Shown here in pieces: positions 50,027 to 59,312 of a DNA stretch of 64,000 nt. This DNA comes from Nitrosopumilus adriaticus (lineage in GTDB: Archaea; Thermoproteota; Nitrososphaeria; Nitrososphaerales; Nitrosopumilaceae). Within the stretch, counting starts at the first letter, position 1. Each line of letters starts with the position of its first letter. Location of the stretch: NCBI RefSeq assembly GCF_000956175.1, contig NZ_CP011070.1, positions 186,001 through 250,000 of the forward strand, read 5' to 3'. Position numbers and translations under genes: made by a program. The notes under the pieces were generated by a model that did not search any database, was not told the origin of the DNA, and saw only the letters and a list, made by a program, of their open reading frames with translations.

Positions 50027-50332
50027 TTGACTAGTATATTTGGTCAAGTAATGGGAGTTAGAAAATTTGCTAATGGTGATATCGAATTAGATTTCTATCA
50101 CGAAGATGAAATTATTGAATACCGATATTCCTCAGATCCGAGCAGATTGGGAAATTTTCCAAAAGAATTAGCAGAAACTATGGCCACTACCTTGGCTACA
50201 GATATTTGTGTTGAGATTTACTTTGGCGAAGATGGTAATCCAACTTATGTTGAATTAGAAGAATGTGACGATGATGACGATTTAGAGGATGATGAAGATT
50301 TAGAGGATGAAGACGAATCTGATGACACTTAG
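50027..50332 (+). CDS. Small protein with acidic Asp/Glu tail
   Basis: The protein has 101 residues with a TTG start. A folded N-terminal part (FGQVMGVRKFANGDIELDFYHEDEIIEYRY) is followed by a tail of almost only Asp and Glu. No known family recognised. Its closeness to the hemerythrin gene suggests joint expression. Confidence 0.65.
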   Translation: MTSIFGQVMGVRKFANGDIELDFYHEDEIIEYRYSSDPSRLGNFPKELAETMATTLATDICVEIYFGEDGNPTYVELEECDDDDDLEDDEDLEDEDESDDT

Positions 50333-50351
50333 AGCGATACTAATAAGAAAT

Positions 50352-51743
50352 CTATTCGACGTAATGATGATGTGTTAAATTATCGTAAAATCTGACTGAT
50401 TTTAGATTTACAAATTCAAGCATTCCATATCTTGATAATTCTCTTCCAAACCCACTATGTTTTATTCCTCCAAAGGGAATTCTAGGATCAGATATTACCA
50501 CATTATTTACACTTACTATCCCTGAATCTATTCGTCTTGACATCTTATCTGCTTTAGCAAGATCTTTTGTCCATATACTGGCACCTAAACCAAACTCACT
50601 TTCATTAGCTAATTTGATTGCCTCACTTTCATTTTCAACTATTGTAATTGGTGCCACTGGTCCAAATGTTTCTTCAGTTGCAATTCTCATGTTAGGTTTG
50701 ATATTTTTGAGAATTGTTGGCATGTAGAAGAATCCTTTTCCTTCTATCTCTGAACCTCCTAAAAGAATTTCAGCACCTTTTTGTTTTGCGTCCTCTACAA
50801 TTCCGGAAATTGTTTCTAAACCTTCTTTATTTGAAATGGGTCCAACATCAGTTTCTATGGACATGGGATCTCCAACTTTGAGTTGAGAGGCTTTTTTGAT
50901 AAATAATTCGGTAAATTCTTCTGCGATGTTTTTCCCCACAAAAAATCTTTTTGAGGCTACACAACTTTGACCACAATTGATGAATCTTCCTTTAACAGCA
51001 CCTTCAGCTGCTTTTTCAATAATTGCATCATCTAATACTATGAAAGGATCACTTCCTCCTAATTCTAATACACATTTTTTCAAATTTTTTGCAGCCCTTT
51101 CTCCAACCTTTGCACCTGCATTTGTACTTCCAGTAAAAGTAACAGCATTAACATCTGAGTCAATTAGATTATTTGCAGATTCTACACTACCTACAACTGT
51201 TTGATATATTCCATCAGGCATTCCTGATTCAGTAAATGCTTTCTCAATTTCAATTCCTGATTGCATAGTTACTCTGGATGGTTTCATTACAATTACATTT
51301 CCTGCCATTAAACATGGGGCTGCAAATCTCAATGCTTGCCAATAAGGAAAATTCCAAGGCATAATAGAACCAATTACTCCCAGTGGTTCAAAAGTTAGAA
51401 AACTCTTTCTTGCATCAGAGCTTAAAACTTCATCAGAAAGAAAACTGTCTCCATGATCTGCATAAAATTCTAATGCCCAAGCACATTTTTCAACTTCGCC
51501 AATTGATTCTTTGAGGGCTTTACCCATTTCAGATGTTGCAACTTTTGCAAGTTCCGTTTTGTGTTTCTTTAGATATTCGACTAAATTGTAAACATAACTC
51601 CTTCTTTTTTCATAATCCTTTTTCCATTCAGGAAAAGCTCGTTTAGCTTTTCTAACTAGGTCATTTACTTGGTTTTTATCCATTGGAGTAAAAGTCTTAA
51701 TGTTCTCACCTGTTGCTGGATTTACCGTAGTTATTTGACTCAA
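50352..51743 (-). CDS. Aldehyde dehydrogenase, succinate-semialdehyde type
   Basis: The protein has 463 residues. It has the aldehyde dehydrogenase features: MPWNFPYWQALRFAAP, FTGSTNAG (NAD binding), catalytic Glu in LELGGSDPF and Cys in GQSCVASKR. The compact length and sequence style match NAD(P)-dependent succinate-semialdehyde dehydrogenases. In Thaumarchaeota such an enzyme could work in the carbon-fixation cycle, but the substrate cannot be fixed from sequence. Confidence 0.88.
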   Translation of the reverse strand: MSQITTVNPATGENIKTFTPMDKNQVNDLVRKAKRAFPEWKKDYEKRRSYVYNLVEYLKKHKTELAKVATSEMGKALKESIGEVEKCAWALEFYADHGDSFLSDEVLSSDARKSFLTFEPLGVIGSIMPWNFPYWQALRFAAPCLMAGNVIVMKPSRVTMQSGIEIEKAFTESGMPDGIYQTVVGSVESANNLIDSDVNAVTFTGSTNAGAKVGERAAKNLKKCVLELGGSDPFIVLDDAIIEKAAEGAVKGRFINCGQSCVASKRFFVGKNIAEEFTELFIKKASQLKVGDPMSIETDVGPISNKEGLETISGIVEDAKQKGAEILLGGSEIEGKGFFYMPTILKNIKPNMRIATEETFGPVAPITIVENESEAIKLANESEFGLGASIWTKDLAKADKMSRRIDSGIVSVNNVVISDPRIPFGGIKHSGFGRELSRYGMLEFVNLKSVRFYDNLTHHHYVE

Positions 51744-51780
51744 GGATTTCTCAAAGAATTTCTCCTATTTAATCTCTAAC

Positions 51781-52185
51781 TTATTTTTTAATATTTTTTG
51801 AAAAATTAGAAAGTGTTTTTGAATAGGAATCCATCATCGTATGAACAAATTCCTCATATGACTTCATGCCTGAAGCCCTTATTTGCGAATACCATTTTAG
51901 ATAATTATCATAATTTTCAATTTGCTTAATACACGTACTACTAAGAAAGTCTGAATACTTTCCAAGATTTTTCAAAAAATTCGGATCAATATCCAATTTT
52001 TCAAAAAATTCCTTTTCTGACAAAACACATGTCCCAAAAATATTGTCTATGGCATGAAGATACTCTTTGTACATATCTGAATATATTTGAAAATGTGAGG
52101 GTATTTGAGCTTCTAATTCATTGATAATTTTCGATGTGTTTCCTTTCCAAACATTACAGATGGATAACGAATCATCTTCTGACAT
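51781..52185 (-). CDS. Helical phasin-like protein
   Basis: The protein has 134 residues, mostly amphipathic helices with many aromatic residues (HFQIYSDMYKEYLHAIDNIF, YDNYLKWYSQIRASG), similar in style to PhaE or phasin-like granule proteins. It may be related to the proteins at 61572 and 62332. The TATA box (52206-52213) supports the second Met at 52185 over 52191. Function not certain. Confidence 0.6.
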   Translation of the reverse strand: MSEDDSLSICNVWKGNTSKIINELEAQIPSHFQIYSDMYKEYLHAIDNIFGTCVLSEKEFFEKLDIDPNFLKNLGKYSDFLSSTCIKQIENYDNYLKWYSQIRASGMKSYEEFVHTMMDSYSKTLSNFSKNIKK

Positions 52186-52230
52186 GCTCATAATACTATG
52201 ATTTTGTATTTATCCTTATATTACAACAAA

Positions 52231-52746
52231 TCAAAATGTCTGCTGCATATCTTTTTTTATTTCATCAATTTTCTTCGAATATGCTTTTTTAGATTTATCA
52301 TTTTTCTTTAGGTTCAAAACATTTCCACATGAAGGACATTTGAACATGCCATCAAGTGCACTCTCAAATGTTACTCTTGGACAGTCTTCATTTCCACAAT
52401 GATAAAAGTCGGAGGCATTTTCATAATCTAATCTTTGTTGTAATCTTTCTTCAATTTTCTTTTTTTGGTTTTCAATGAAATGTTCAACTTCTTCCCTTCT
52501 AGTTCTCCATCTGTAGACAAACCAGCCTTTTCTCTCATCTTTTACTCTGATTCCTGTAATTAGTGATTTTCCAAACAAATCATACAATACCTTTCTTACC
52601 ATATTGATTCTTAGACCTGTGGAGCTTGCAATCTCTTCATCAGTTGCATCTTCGGCTTTGAGTAATGATCTAGCAACTTTGAGATATTCATCCCCTCCAA
52701 TCATGGAGGCGATTCTAACAAAAGGATCTTCGTATTTGTCTACCAA
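52231..52746 (-). CDS. tfe: Transcription factor E, alpha subunit
   Basis: The protein has 171 residues. An extended winged helix (1-100) with DATDEEIASSTGLRINMVRKVLYDLF is followed by a zinc ribbon (CGNEDCPRV...FKCPSCG) and a basic tail. TFE stabilises the open promoter complex of archaeal RNA polymerase. The start is a TTG. It lies downstream of Trm56 and HflX on the same strand. Confidence 0.93.
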   Translation of the reverse strand: MVDKYEDPFVRIASMIGGDEYLKVARSLLKAEDATDEEIASSTGLRINMVRKVLYDLFGKSLITGIRVKDERKGWFVYRWRTRREEVEHFIENQKKKIEERLQQRLDYENASDFYHCGNEDCPRVTFESALDGMFKCPSCGNVLNLKKNDKSKKAYSKKIDEIKKDMQQTF

Positions 52747-52772
52747 CTCAAATGACTCCTGATTTTCTACTA

Positions 52773-53306
52773 TTAATCCCTTGTTTCTTTTACTTGTACA
52801 TTTTTACCATTTTTTGTGGGTATGATCTTTCTTTTTGCATCAGGAAAGTCTTTCTCAAATTGTTTACCCTTTTGAATACGATCTAAAAGAATTGCCAGAG
52901 CGCTAATCTCTGAATGGGGTTGGCTTCCAACTCCGACATTATAGTCTGCTAATTCATAAATCTCTCTAGGAACTTTTTCAGCCCCAACAACAATCAACAA
53001 ATTTTCTTCTTTTTGGAGTTCTTCTTGGGCATCGTTGATATTTTGACCATACATTGAAAGATGAATAATTTTGAAGTTATCTTCCTTTTTCTTCTTAACA
53101 ATTGATTTCCATTTATCAATAAACTCTACTTCAAATTTTCCTCCCCAAGTTCTATTGATTTTTTCTATAGTGTCCTTAATCTCTGGATTTATTTCACTCA
53201 TGAAAATTCTATCAGCACCAAATGCTCTTGAAACAAGTGCAACATGAGTTGTGACTCTATCATCTCTAACTACTCGTTGTCCAATTCTTACTACTTCAAT
53301 TACCAA
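52773..53306 (-). CDS. trm56: tRNA (cytidine-56) 2'-O-methyltransferase
   Basis: The protein has 177 residues of the SPOUT fold. The start [31 protein letters not shown] and [31 protein letters not shown] are hallmarks of archaeal aTrm56, which methylates C56 in the tRNA T loop. It overlaps the HflX gene end by 11 nt, so the two are translationally coupled. Confidence 0.93.
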   Translation of the reverse strand: MVIEVVRIGQRVVRDDRVTTHVALVSRAFGADRIFMSEINPEIKDTIEKINRTWGGKFEVEFIDKWKSIVKKKKEDNFKIIHLSMYGQNINDAQEELQKEENLLIVVGAEKVPREIYELADYNVGVGSQPHSEISALAILLDRIQKGKQFEKDFPDAKRKIIPTKNGKNVQVKETRD

Positions 53307-54417
53307 GAGTATCTTTAACTCCTTCAGATGAATTTTTATTGAATTTGTATGAATTATGACTTTCTGAAATATTTTTTATCAGTTCTTTCAATTCCTTTAC
53401 ATTTCTGCCTGTTTTTGCAGAAACTGAAATTAGTTTTTTATTTTCAGATAAATTAAGTATGTCAATTTTTCGATTTATCTCATCTTGTTTTAGCAAATCA
53501 TCTTTGTTTAACACATAAACTATCTTGTCTTTCTCAACACCCAATTCACTCAAAGTTCGCATACAACTAGAAAATTTCTTTTTTAATTCAAAAACAGAAT
53601 CACTAATGTCAATTACTAGAATGATGATGTCTGTATATGTTAGTTCTTCTAAAGTAGATTTGAATGCATCAATCATATATGCAGGAAGTTTGCTGATGAA
53701 TCCGACTGTATCTGCGATTAAGAATGGCTCTTGATCAATTGTTACTCTTCGTGTTGTGGTAGTTAGTGTTGTAAACAGTTCTTTACTTTGAGCTCTTGAT
53801 TCACCTGTGACTTTGTTAAACAATGTGGTTTTTCCTGCTGATGTATATCCTGCCAGCGAGATTGTTTTGAATCCCATTCTCTTTCTGCCTTGTCTATGAA
53901 GTTCTCGCTGTTTTCCTGCTTTCTCAAGTTTAGATCTTATTGTTTGCATTCTATGTTTGATATCGTTATAGTAAACATCCACCTCGAACTTTCCAATTCC
54001 CATAAAACCTGGTTGCTCCCCCATATTTGCAAGACGAACTTTTTCTTTTGCTCGAGCCATCTCATATCGTAATTGAGCCAATTTTACTTGCAATTTTGAT
54101 TCAGCACTGGATGCTCTACTTTCAAAAATCTCCAGAATTAATCCTTCTCTATCTAAGATCTCTCTATGGAGTACAGATGCTAGATTATAATTTTGACTTG
54201 GTTTTAAAATTTCATCAAATATGATTACATCTGGTCTAAGCTTCTCTGATATCTCTTCTAGTCTTTCTAAAACCCCGCCACTAATTCCATACTTTGGTTT
54301 TTGTAGGAAATCCTGTTGAATGATGTGGACTATTTCATACCCTGCAGCATCGCATAGTCCCTTAGCCTCGTTTATCGAATCTTCCTGATCATATGTGATT
54401 AAAATTGCTGATTTCAT
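53296..54417 (-). CDS. hflX: HflX-type ribosome-associated GTPase
   Basis: The protein has 373 residues. The N-terminal HflX domain includes GQ/GE-type linker ARSSAES and a coiled coil ([19 protein letters not shown]). The G domain follows, with G1 [10 protein letters not shown], the switch region [11 protein letters not shown]3 DTVGF and G4 NKDD. HflX acts on ribosomes. Codon overlap with trm56 suggests coordinated expression of translation-related functions. Confidence 0.93.
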   Translation of the reverse strand: MKSAILITYDQEDSINEAKGLCDAAGYEIVHIIQQDFLQKPKYGISGGVLERLEEISEKLRPDVIIFDEILKPSQNYNLASVLHREILDREGLILEIFESRASSAESKLQVKLAQLRYEMARAKEKVRLANMGEQPGFMGIGKFEVDVYYNDIKHRMQTIRSKLEKAGKQRELHRQGRKRMGFKTISLAGYTSAGKTTLFNKVTGESRAQSKELFTTLTTTTRRVTIDQEPFLIADTVGFISKLPAYMIDAFKSTLEELTYTDIIILVIDISDSVFELKKKFSSCMRTLSELGVEKDKIVYVLNKDDLLKQDEINRKIDILNLSENKKLISVSAKTGRNVKELKELIKNISESHNSYKFNKNSSEGVKDTLGN

Positions 54418-54447
54418 TTCTTTTCAATCCTAACCTATTTTTGATAA

Positions 54448-55494
54448 TTATTCCGTTTTTTTCAATACTTTTTCAATATTCATATTCAATACAATTTCCG
54501 CTATGTCACTGGCATACTCTGAAACCCTTCTAATATTCTCAGACATTCTTCTGATTCTATAAATTTCCTCATCGTCTTTTAATGATTTTGAGGCATCTCT
54601 TACTTTTTTCTCATATTTGGCAATTTCAGCTGCTTTTTCAATAATTTTTTCTGCTTGTACATAATCTTCTTTGAACAAAGCCAAACATGATTCATCCAAT
54701 ACTGATAAACAAAATTCATTCATATCCTGCAGCTTCTCTAAAATCTCTTTTTTAACAGATTTTTTAAACTCTAAAAGATCTTTTGCAATAAATGATGCGT
54801 GATCTCCTGCTCTCTCTATATTTTTTACAACTAGCCTATATCCAAGACAATTCCTAGCATTTCTAAAACCCATCTCTTTAAGCATATGCTCATTTTGTAT
54901 TGCAATCTTTAATTGACGAATTATGTAAAATCCAAATCTATCTACTTCATCATCTGTATTGATAACTTCTTGTGCCAACTCCAGATTGTTTTCTTTAACA
55001 GCTAAAATTGCATCACTTGACATTGATTTTGCCAAGTGTATCATTCGCTTAAAGGCGCCATCAACAGATAATTCCAGCAGGTTTACAAGAACTTGCACTG
55101 TAATTCCTCCACTAGAGTCAGAAATAATTTCTGAGCCCATTAGCATTCTCTTTACAGCTTCCTTTACCGTATTCCTTTGATTGGGACTTAATCTGCCATT
55201 TTTTGGTTTAACATTAATCGTCTTAAACCCAAGAAAATACAATGAAATTAATTTTCTAATAATGGAAGATGGTTTTTCTTCAGCATCTATTTCAATTACG
55301 GCATCTTCTTTTTTTTGAATACGAGATTCGAATTTTGGCGGATAAAGTTCCAAAGTTGATGAACCCTTTCTTACCATTCTAATTTGATCCCCTTGTTTTA
55401 GCCCTAACTCCATAATCCATTGTTTTGGAAGTGAAACTATGTAGGATGATTTCCCAGTAAATTGAATTTTCCTTGTTTCCTCTCTTTCTTCCAT
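54448..55494 (-). CDS. AbrB-PhoU fusion regulator
   Basis: The protein has 348 residues. Residues 5-55 form an AbrB/SpoVT-like swapped-hairpin DNA-binding domain (TGKSSYIVSLPKQWIMELGLKQGDQI). The rest contains two PhoU-type helical bundles (residues about 120-340, with repeats of ...IERAGDHASFIAKDLLEF). The combination occurs in archaeal regulators linked to phosphate uptake. It is divergent from the PUA-domain gene. Confidence 0.88.
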   Translation of the reverse strand: MEEREETRKIQFTGKSSYIVSLPKQWIMELGLKQGDQIRMVRKGSSTLELYPPKFESRIQKKEDAVIEIDAEEKPSSIIRKLISLYFLGFKTINVKPKNGRLSPNQRNTVKEAVKRMLMGSEIISDSSGGITVQVLVNLLELSVDGAFKRMIHLAKSMSSDAILAVKENNLELAQEVINTDDEVDRFGFYIIRQLKIAIQNEHMLKEMGFRNARNCLGYRLVVKNIERAGDHASFIAKDLLEFKKSVKKEILEKLQDMNEFCLSVLDESCLALFKEDYVQAEKIIEKAAEIAKYEKKVRDASKSLKDDEEIYRIRRMSENIRRVSEYASDIAEIVLNMNIEKVLKKTE

Positions 55495-55585
55495 AATCTA
55501 AAGAGATTAAACCTATCTATATAGTTTCAAAGTTGTAATATGGTTTAACATTGAACTAATATTTAGAATGAAAAATATCATGGGC

Positions 55586-56059
55586 ATGGAACAAATTCTC
55601 AAACTCCAGTATTCACTTGATGCGTTATTTGGTAATGGTGTTTCAAAATATCTACCAAAAAATATTGAAATGATATTTTCACGAAAGACTGGAAGAATTC
55701 GAACTGTTTCACATGATGGAAAATTATTGTGCACTTTGAGGATAGATGGTGGTCTAGCAATTAGTCCTTACTTTGCACAAATCTTACTCAAAAGTAAAAA
55801 ATTCAAAGAAAACTGTGTTGAGGTAAACCAAGATGCTGCGCCATTTGTAATGGAAGGCAAATCCGTATTTTGTAAGCATGTGGTATGGTGTGGAAATAAA
55901 GTAAAGATTTCTGCTGATACACCAGTTTTGTTTAAAGACAAAGTTATTGCAGTTGGCAAGGCGGTCTTATCACATGAGATGATATCTGATTTTAATCGAG
56001 GTGTGGCAGTAAAGGTCAGAGATAGTTTAAAAAGTCCTAAAGGGGAAATAGAGTCATGA
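55586..56059 (+). CDS. PUA-domain RNA-binding protein (archaeosine TGT-like C-terminus)
   Basis: The protein has 157 residues. The N-terminal region (LKLQYSLDALFGNGVSKYLPKNIEMIFSRKTGRIRTV) resembles the linker preceding the PUA domain in archaeosine tRNA-guanine transglycosylases. The PUA fold (VFCKHVVWCG...VLFKDKVIAVGKAVLSHEMI) follows. It could act in tRNA modification or RNA binding. The TATA element (55558-55565) supports the ATG at 55586 over 55568. Its stop overlaps the NAC start by 4 nt. Confidence 0.82.
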   Translation: MEQILKLQYSLDALFGNGVSKYLPKNIEMIFSRKTGRIRTVSHDGKLLCTLRIDGGLAISPYFAQILLKSKKFKENCVEVNQDAAPFVMEGKSVFCKHVVWCGNKVKISADTPVLFKDKVIAVGKAVLSHEMISDFNRGVAVKVRDSLKSPKGEIES

Positions 56060-56400
56060 TGCGAGGAGGCGGAAATCGCGAAATGCGAAGGATGATGGAT
56101 AAGATGGGTCTAGACATGAATGAATTATCGAATGTTCAAGAAGTAATAATTAAGACTGATAAAAAAGAGATTATCATCACCAAACCAGCTGTTACTGAAA
56201 TGAAAGCAAAGGACAATTCAATTTTTACAGTAACTGCCGATAGTTATGAGGAAAGAGAATTAGAGGTTCCAATTTACTCCGAAGAAGATATTCAACTTGT
56301 TAGTCAGCAAGCAGGAGTTGATGAAGAAAAGGCTAAAAATGCTTTAGAGGAGGCCAAAGGCGATCTAGCTAGAGCAATCTTACTTTTAACAACTGGATAG
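56056..56400 (+). CDS. nac: Nascent polypeptide-associated complex protein
   Basis: The protein has 114 residues: a Met/Arg-rich N-terminus, an NAC beta-barrel domain (KEIIITKPAVTEMKAKDNSIFTVTADSYEE) and a C-terminal UBA domain (DIQLVSQQAGVDEEKAKNALEEA). It binds ribosomes and nascent chains. The overlapping ATGA junction with the PUA gene suggests translational coupling. Confidence 0.95.
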   Translation: MMRGGGNREMRRMMDKMGLDMNELSNVQEVIIKTDKKEIIITKPAVTEMKAKDNSIFTVTADSYEERELEVPIYSEEDIQLVSQQAGVDEEKAKNALEEAKGDLARAILLLTTG

Positions 56401-56482
56401 TACTAATCTTCTATTATTTTGTGCCTAAAAATTCTCTAAAAATGAATGGTTTGAGAATATGTTTTGAGTGTAAATTTTAAAT

Positions 56483-57280
56483 CTATTCCAATACTACAAC
56501 TTTCCCAGTCATCCAAGGATGTGCAATACAGTAATAGTCAAACGTTCCTTCTTCATCAAATTGATTTGTGAAAGTAGTTCCAGGAGAAATTAATCCACTA
56601 TCAAAGATTCCATTATAACCATCTGAAGGGATTCCACTTGTAACAGTGTGAACTGCAATGTCATCGTTAGTCCATGTAACACTGGAATGCTCATTAATTG
56701 TTACCGAATATGGGAGATAGCACTCGTTTGTTTTCTCACATCCTGGTGAAGCAGAATCACGAGCAATTGAAACTTGGGTACTTTGTGAATCTGCTCCAGT
56801 TTTTTTATCTACATCATTTTGATTATCCGAAAATTGTTGATTATTCATCATATTTCCCCCCATCATCATGTTGCCACCCATCATATTCATCATGTCTTGA
56901 TTATTCATCATGTAATTCATCATTCCAGGATTATTCATCATATGTGTCAACATTTGTTGTTGCATTTGGGGGTCATTCATCATAGTATTCATCATTGGTC
57001 CCATCATCTGGTTCATGTGTTGAGGATTAGACATCATCATATCATGCATCTGCTGCATCATCTGAGGATCATTCATCATTTGCTGTGGAGTCATCATATC
57101 TGAACCCATCCAATGTTGAGACATCATTGGATTATTAGACATCATCTGATCAAACAGTTCTTGATTTTGAAATTTCATTGACATTGGATCATATGTACTA
57201 GCAAAATAACCATAACTTACACCAACACCTACAAAGAAAACTCCAATTACAATTGCTATCCAAACAGGCTGGCTTACCAT
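56483..57280 (-). CDS. Met-rich protein fused to cupredoxin domain
   Basis: The protein has 265 residues: an N-terminal membrane helix (4-26), a Met/Asn/Gln-rich region with MNDPQ repeats, then a cupredoxin domain with its copper ligands His in VHTV, Cys and His in YYCIAHPWM, and Met. The Met-rich part is paralogous to the protein at 6064, while the C-terminus resembles the cupredoxin at 1735. It may hold Cu(I) and pass electrons outside the membrane. The TATA (57301-57308) supports the ATG at 57280. No regulon palindrome is present upstream, unlike its paralogue. Confidence 0.85.
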   Translation of the reverse strand: MVSQPVWIAIVIGVFFVGVGVSYGYFASTYDPMSMKFQNQELFDQMMSNNPMMSQHWMGSDMMTPQQMMNDPQMMQQMHDMMMSNPQHMNQMMGPMMNTMMNDPQMQQQMLTHMMNNPGMMNYMMNNQDMMNMMGGNMMMGGNMMNNQQFSDNQNDVDKKTGADSQSTQVSIARDSASPGCEKTNECYLPYSVTINEHSSVTWTNDDIAVHTVTSGIPSDGYNGIFDSGLISPGTTFTNQFDEEGTFDYYCIAHPWMTGKVVVLE

Positions 57281-57377
57281 ATTTTCAGTAATTCCTTTCA
57301 ATATTTAATGTGATTATCAGATGTCAATGTTGGTTCTAGCCCTTTGAAATAGAAATTTGATTCTATACGGCCTGATT

Positions 57378-57405
57378 TAGGCGTAGTTCACGCCTACGAA
57401 GTGAA
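57378..57405. promoter_or_regulatory. Two interleaved palindromes upstream of the coiled-coil gene
   Basis: TAGGCG-N7-CGCCTA (57378-57396) overlaps TTCAC-N9-GTGAA (57388-57405). The pair is unusually GC-rich for this DNA. It ends 3 bp before a TATA box TTTAAGTA (57409-57416). Confidence 0.4.
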
Positions 57406-57440
57406 TGATTTAAGTAATGGATTATCAAATTTGAACTATA

Positions 57441-57776
57441 ATGAGCAGTATGGCCGAATCCAAAGTTACTGGAATTATCAAATCTTTGAATGCTTTGGAA
57501 GATGATTTAGATTCTTTAAACAGCAAAGTTGGCGATATGAAAAAACAATTGAATCTTAAAGCTCAGAATGAAATTGATGCATTATTAGAAAAGACAAGAG
57601 AAATGGCTACAAAAGAAGCTGAAGTAATTATTAATGCATCTAAAGAAAAGGCAACTTCTGAATCTTCTAAAATTACACAAGAAGGAGATGCTAAATTATC
57701 TGAAATCCAATCCACAATTGATGCCAATTTTGATGAAGCAGTGAAACATGTGGTGTCAACTGTTTTGAAGGCATAA
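57441..57776 (+). CDS. Coiled-coil protein, ATP synthase subunit H/E-like
   Basis: The protein has 111 residues, a long charged coiled coil (KVTGIIKSLNALEDDLDSLNSKV, QNEIDALLEKTREMATKEAEVIINASKEKA) like the stalk subunits of archaeal A-type ATP synthases. The homology is only in pattern, so a general structural protein remains possible. TATA spacing supports the ATG at 57441. Confidence 0.6.
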   Translation: MSSMAESKVTGIIKSLNALEDDLDSLNSKVGDMKKQLNLKAQNEIDALLEKTREMATKEAEVIINASKEKATSESSKITQEGDAKLSEIQSTIDANFDEAVKHVVSTVLKA

Positions 57777-57806
57777 ACCTAAATTTCATATTTTGTAAAA
57801 TTACTC

Positions 57807-58460
57807 ATAGATCCCTTACTGAATACTCGTATTGGAATTGCTACTACATATGGTAAGCCTTACTATAGATTTTCAACATACCTTAAGAAACTAGAATTAT
57901 CTTTTGACTCTATTCTACCTGAGGATATTTCTAATTATGCAGGCCATCTAATTTTTACCACTAAAAAAGAATCACCCAAAAAATGTGAAAAACTCTTACT
58001 CCATGAAGATATCTTTGAGCATCATTCAACTGTGATAAAAGGTATAATGATGCAAAAACTAAATCTAGATTTTGAAGAAGAATTTTTAATTTTAGGCATT
58101 GATCCCGGTCAGCGAATTGGATTGTCTGTTTTTTATTATGGACAAGAAATTGAGAGCTCCTTTCATTTATCTGTGGAAAATTTAGTTTTCCATATTATTC
58201 AAATTTTAGGCGGTCTAAGAGCAAAACGAAAAATTATCAAAATTGGAAATGGAAATATGGAAATTGCAAAAAAAATTGTTTCAATGTTAAATCTAAATTT
58301 CTGCTCATCTTTTGAATTAGAATTTGTTGATGAAAGTAAAACTAGTATGAAAATCAAAAATTTTAATCAACGTGGAAGACGTGACATGCTTTCTGCAAAA
58401 TATATCTCTCAGCGTGATGGTTTTCGACATTCAATATTGCCTCTGTCACTTACTGGTTAA
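57807..58460 (+). CDS. RNase H-fold (RuvC-like) protein with no normal start codon
   Basis: Coding sequence can be read from about 57807 to 58460 (217 residues). The C-terminal half has the RuvC-like motif LILGIDPGQRIGLSVFYYG, then KIGNGNMEIAK, EFVDES and GRRDMLSAKYIS, giving the acidic residues of an RNase H-like nuclease. The first ATG/GTG/TTG in frame is a GTG at 58032, right before the nuclease-like part, but the frame upstream is open and well composed to a stop near 57783. Initiation at ATA (57807), or another non-standard codon, or translational coupling to the gene 30 bp upstream, is implied. Substrate unknown. Confidence 0.7.
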   Translation: MDPLLNTRIGIATTYGKPYYRFSTYLKKLELSFDSILPEDISNYAGHLIFTTKKESPKKCEKLLLHEDIFEHHSTVIKGIMMQKLNLDFEEEFLILGIDPGQRIGLSVFYYGQEIESSFHLSVENLVFHIIQILGGLRAKRKIIKIGNGNMEIAKKIVSMLNLNFCSSFELEFVDESKTSMKIKNFNQRGRRDMLSAKYISQRDGFRHSILPLSLTG

Positions 58461-58488
58461 AAAATCAAAAAATAATTGATTTTTTTAA
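58459..58488 (+). terminator. AT-rich hairpin terminator
   Basis: AAAAAATCAA pairs with TTGATTTTTT around a short loop, followed by T residues, directly after the RuvC-like gene. Confidence 0.45.
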
Positions 58489-58806
58489 AAATTATTGATT
58501 TTTGATTAATTCATGAATGCTTAATTTGTGTAGTGATTAAAGTATGATGATTTTTTCAAATTTTTATATGTTTTATAATATTTAATGAAATTTTTTCTTA
58601 AACAACTATATGACCACATATTATTTTTTCAAAAAATATGGTTTTGAAATAAGCTATACATATTTATGGATGATTTCTTGATTTTTTTTGAAACTAATGC
58701 CATTGATCGTTACATAATTTAAAATATTTACAACTTTTTTAATTTTTTTTATAGATTTTATCGATCCATGCTTATATAGTTAAGAAATCTATATAAAACT
58801 ACCAAG
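58489..58806. other. Long AT-rich gap with promoter at its end
   Basis: Almost pure A and T with no ORF of interest. A TATA box CTTATATA (58771-58778) precedes the zinc-ribbon gene by about 29 nt. No structured RNA is evident to me. Confidence 0.5.
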
Positions 58807-59295
58807 ATGACTTGTAAAGGAATTTGTGTTAGATATAAGGCTCAAAAGCCTGTTGGAACCGGAAGATATGCTTCAGGACAACGTCGATGCCAAATTTGTG
58901 AGATTTTCATCAAATGGGAAGGACTTTGGTGTCCATGTTGTGGATATAGACTAAGAACAAAACCACGTAATCTGAAATACAAAGCAAAATTACGCGCTAG
59001 AGTTGAGGCCGATTCTATTGAAGCTAAAGCAGTTGCTGATACCCAACCAGAAGAAATTGAGGTTGAAGTAAAAGCAAAAACTAAATCAAAAGCAAAAACT
59101 AAATCAAAAGCAAAAACTGCAAAAGCTAAAACAGCAAAATCCAAAGTTGCAACAAAAACTAAAGAAAAAACTCCATGCAAACACTGTGAAAAACTATTTG
59201 TTTATCCAGATAAACATGAAAAGAACTGTAAGAAGAATCCTGAAGTTCAAGTTGCATCTGCCCATGAGAAAGAATCAATAGCAATAAAAGCATAA
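58807..59295 (+). CDS. Zinc-ribbon protein with Lys/Ala-rich linker and C-terminal Cys/His motif
   Basis: The protein has 162 residues. The N-terminal part (CKGICVRYKA, RYASGQRRCQICEIF, CPCCGYRLRTKPR) matches the small protein at 2547. A linker built from KAKTKS repeats follows and the end holds CKHCEKLFVYPDKHEKNC, which resembles a C2HC finger. The basic linker suggests DNA or RNA binding. A family of unknown function, probably restricted to Thaumarchaeota. Confidence 0.75.
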   Translation: MTCKGICVRYKAQKPVGTGRYASGQRRCQICEIFIKWEGLWCPCCGYRLRTKPRNLKYKAKLRARVEADSIEAKAVADTQPEEIEVEVKAKTKSKAKTKSKAKTAKAKTAKSKVATKTKEKTPCKHCEKLFVYPDKHEKNCKKNPEVQVASAHEKESIAIKA

Positions 59296-59312
59296 GATTT
59301 GTTCATAGCTTA

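Noticed and set aside
56819-57103. His/Ile-rich ORF opposite the second Met-rich gene
   Set aside because: Same explanation: antisense of methionine codons.
58842-59180. Hydrophobic minus-strand ORF opposite the Lys-rich linker
   Set aside because: It is the antisense of AAA/GCA-rich codons within a well-supported gene.
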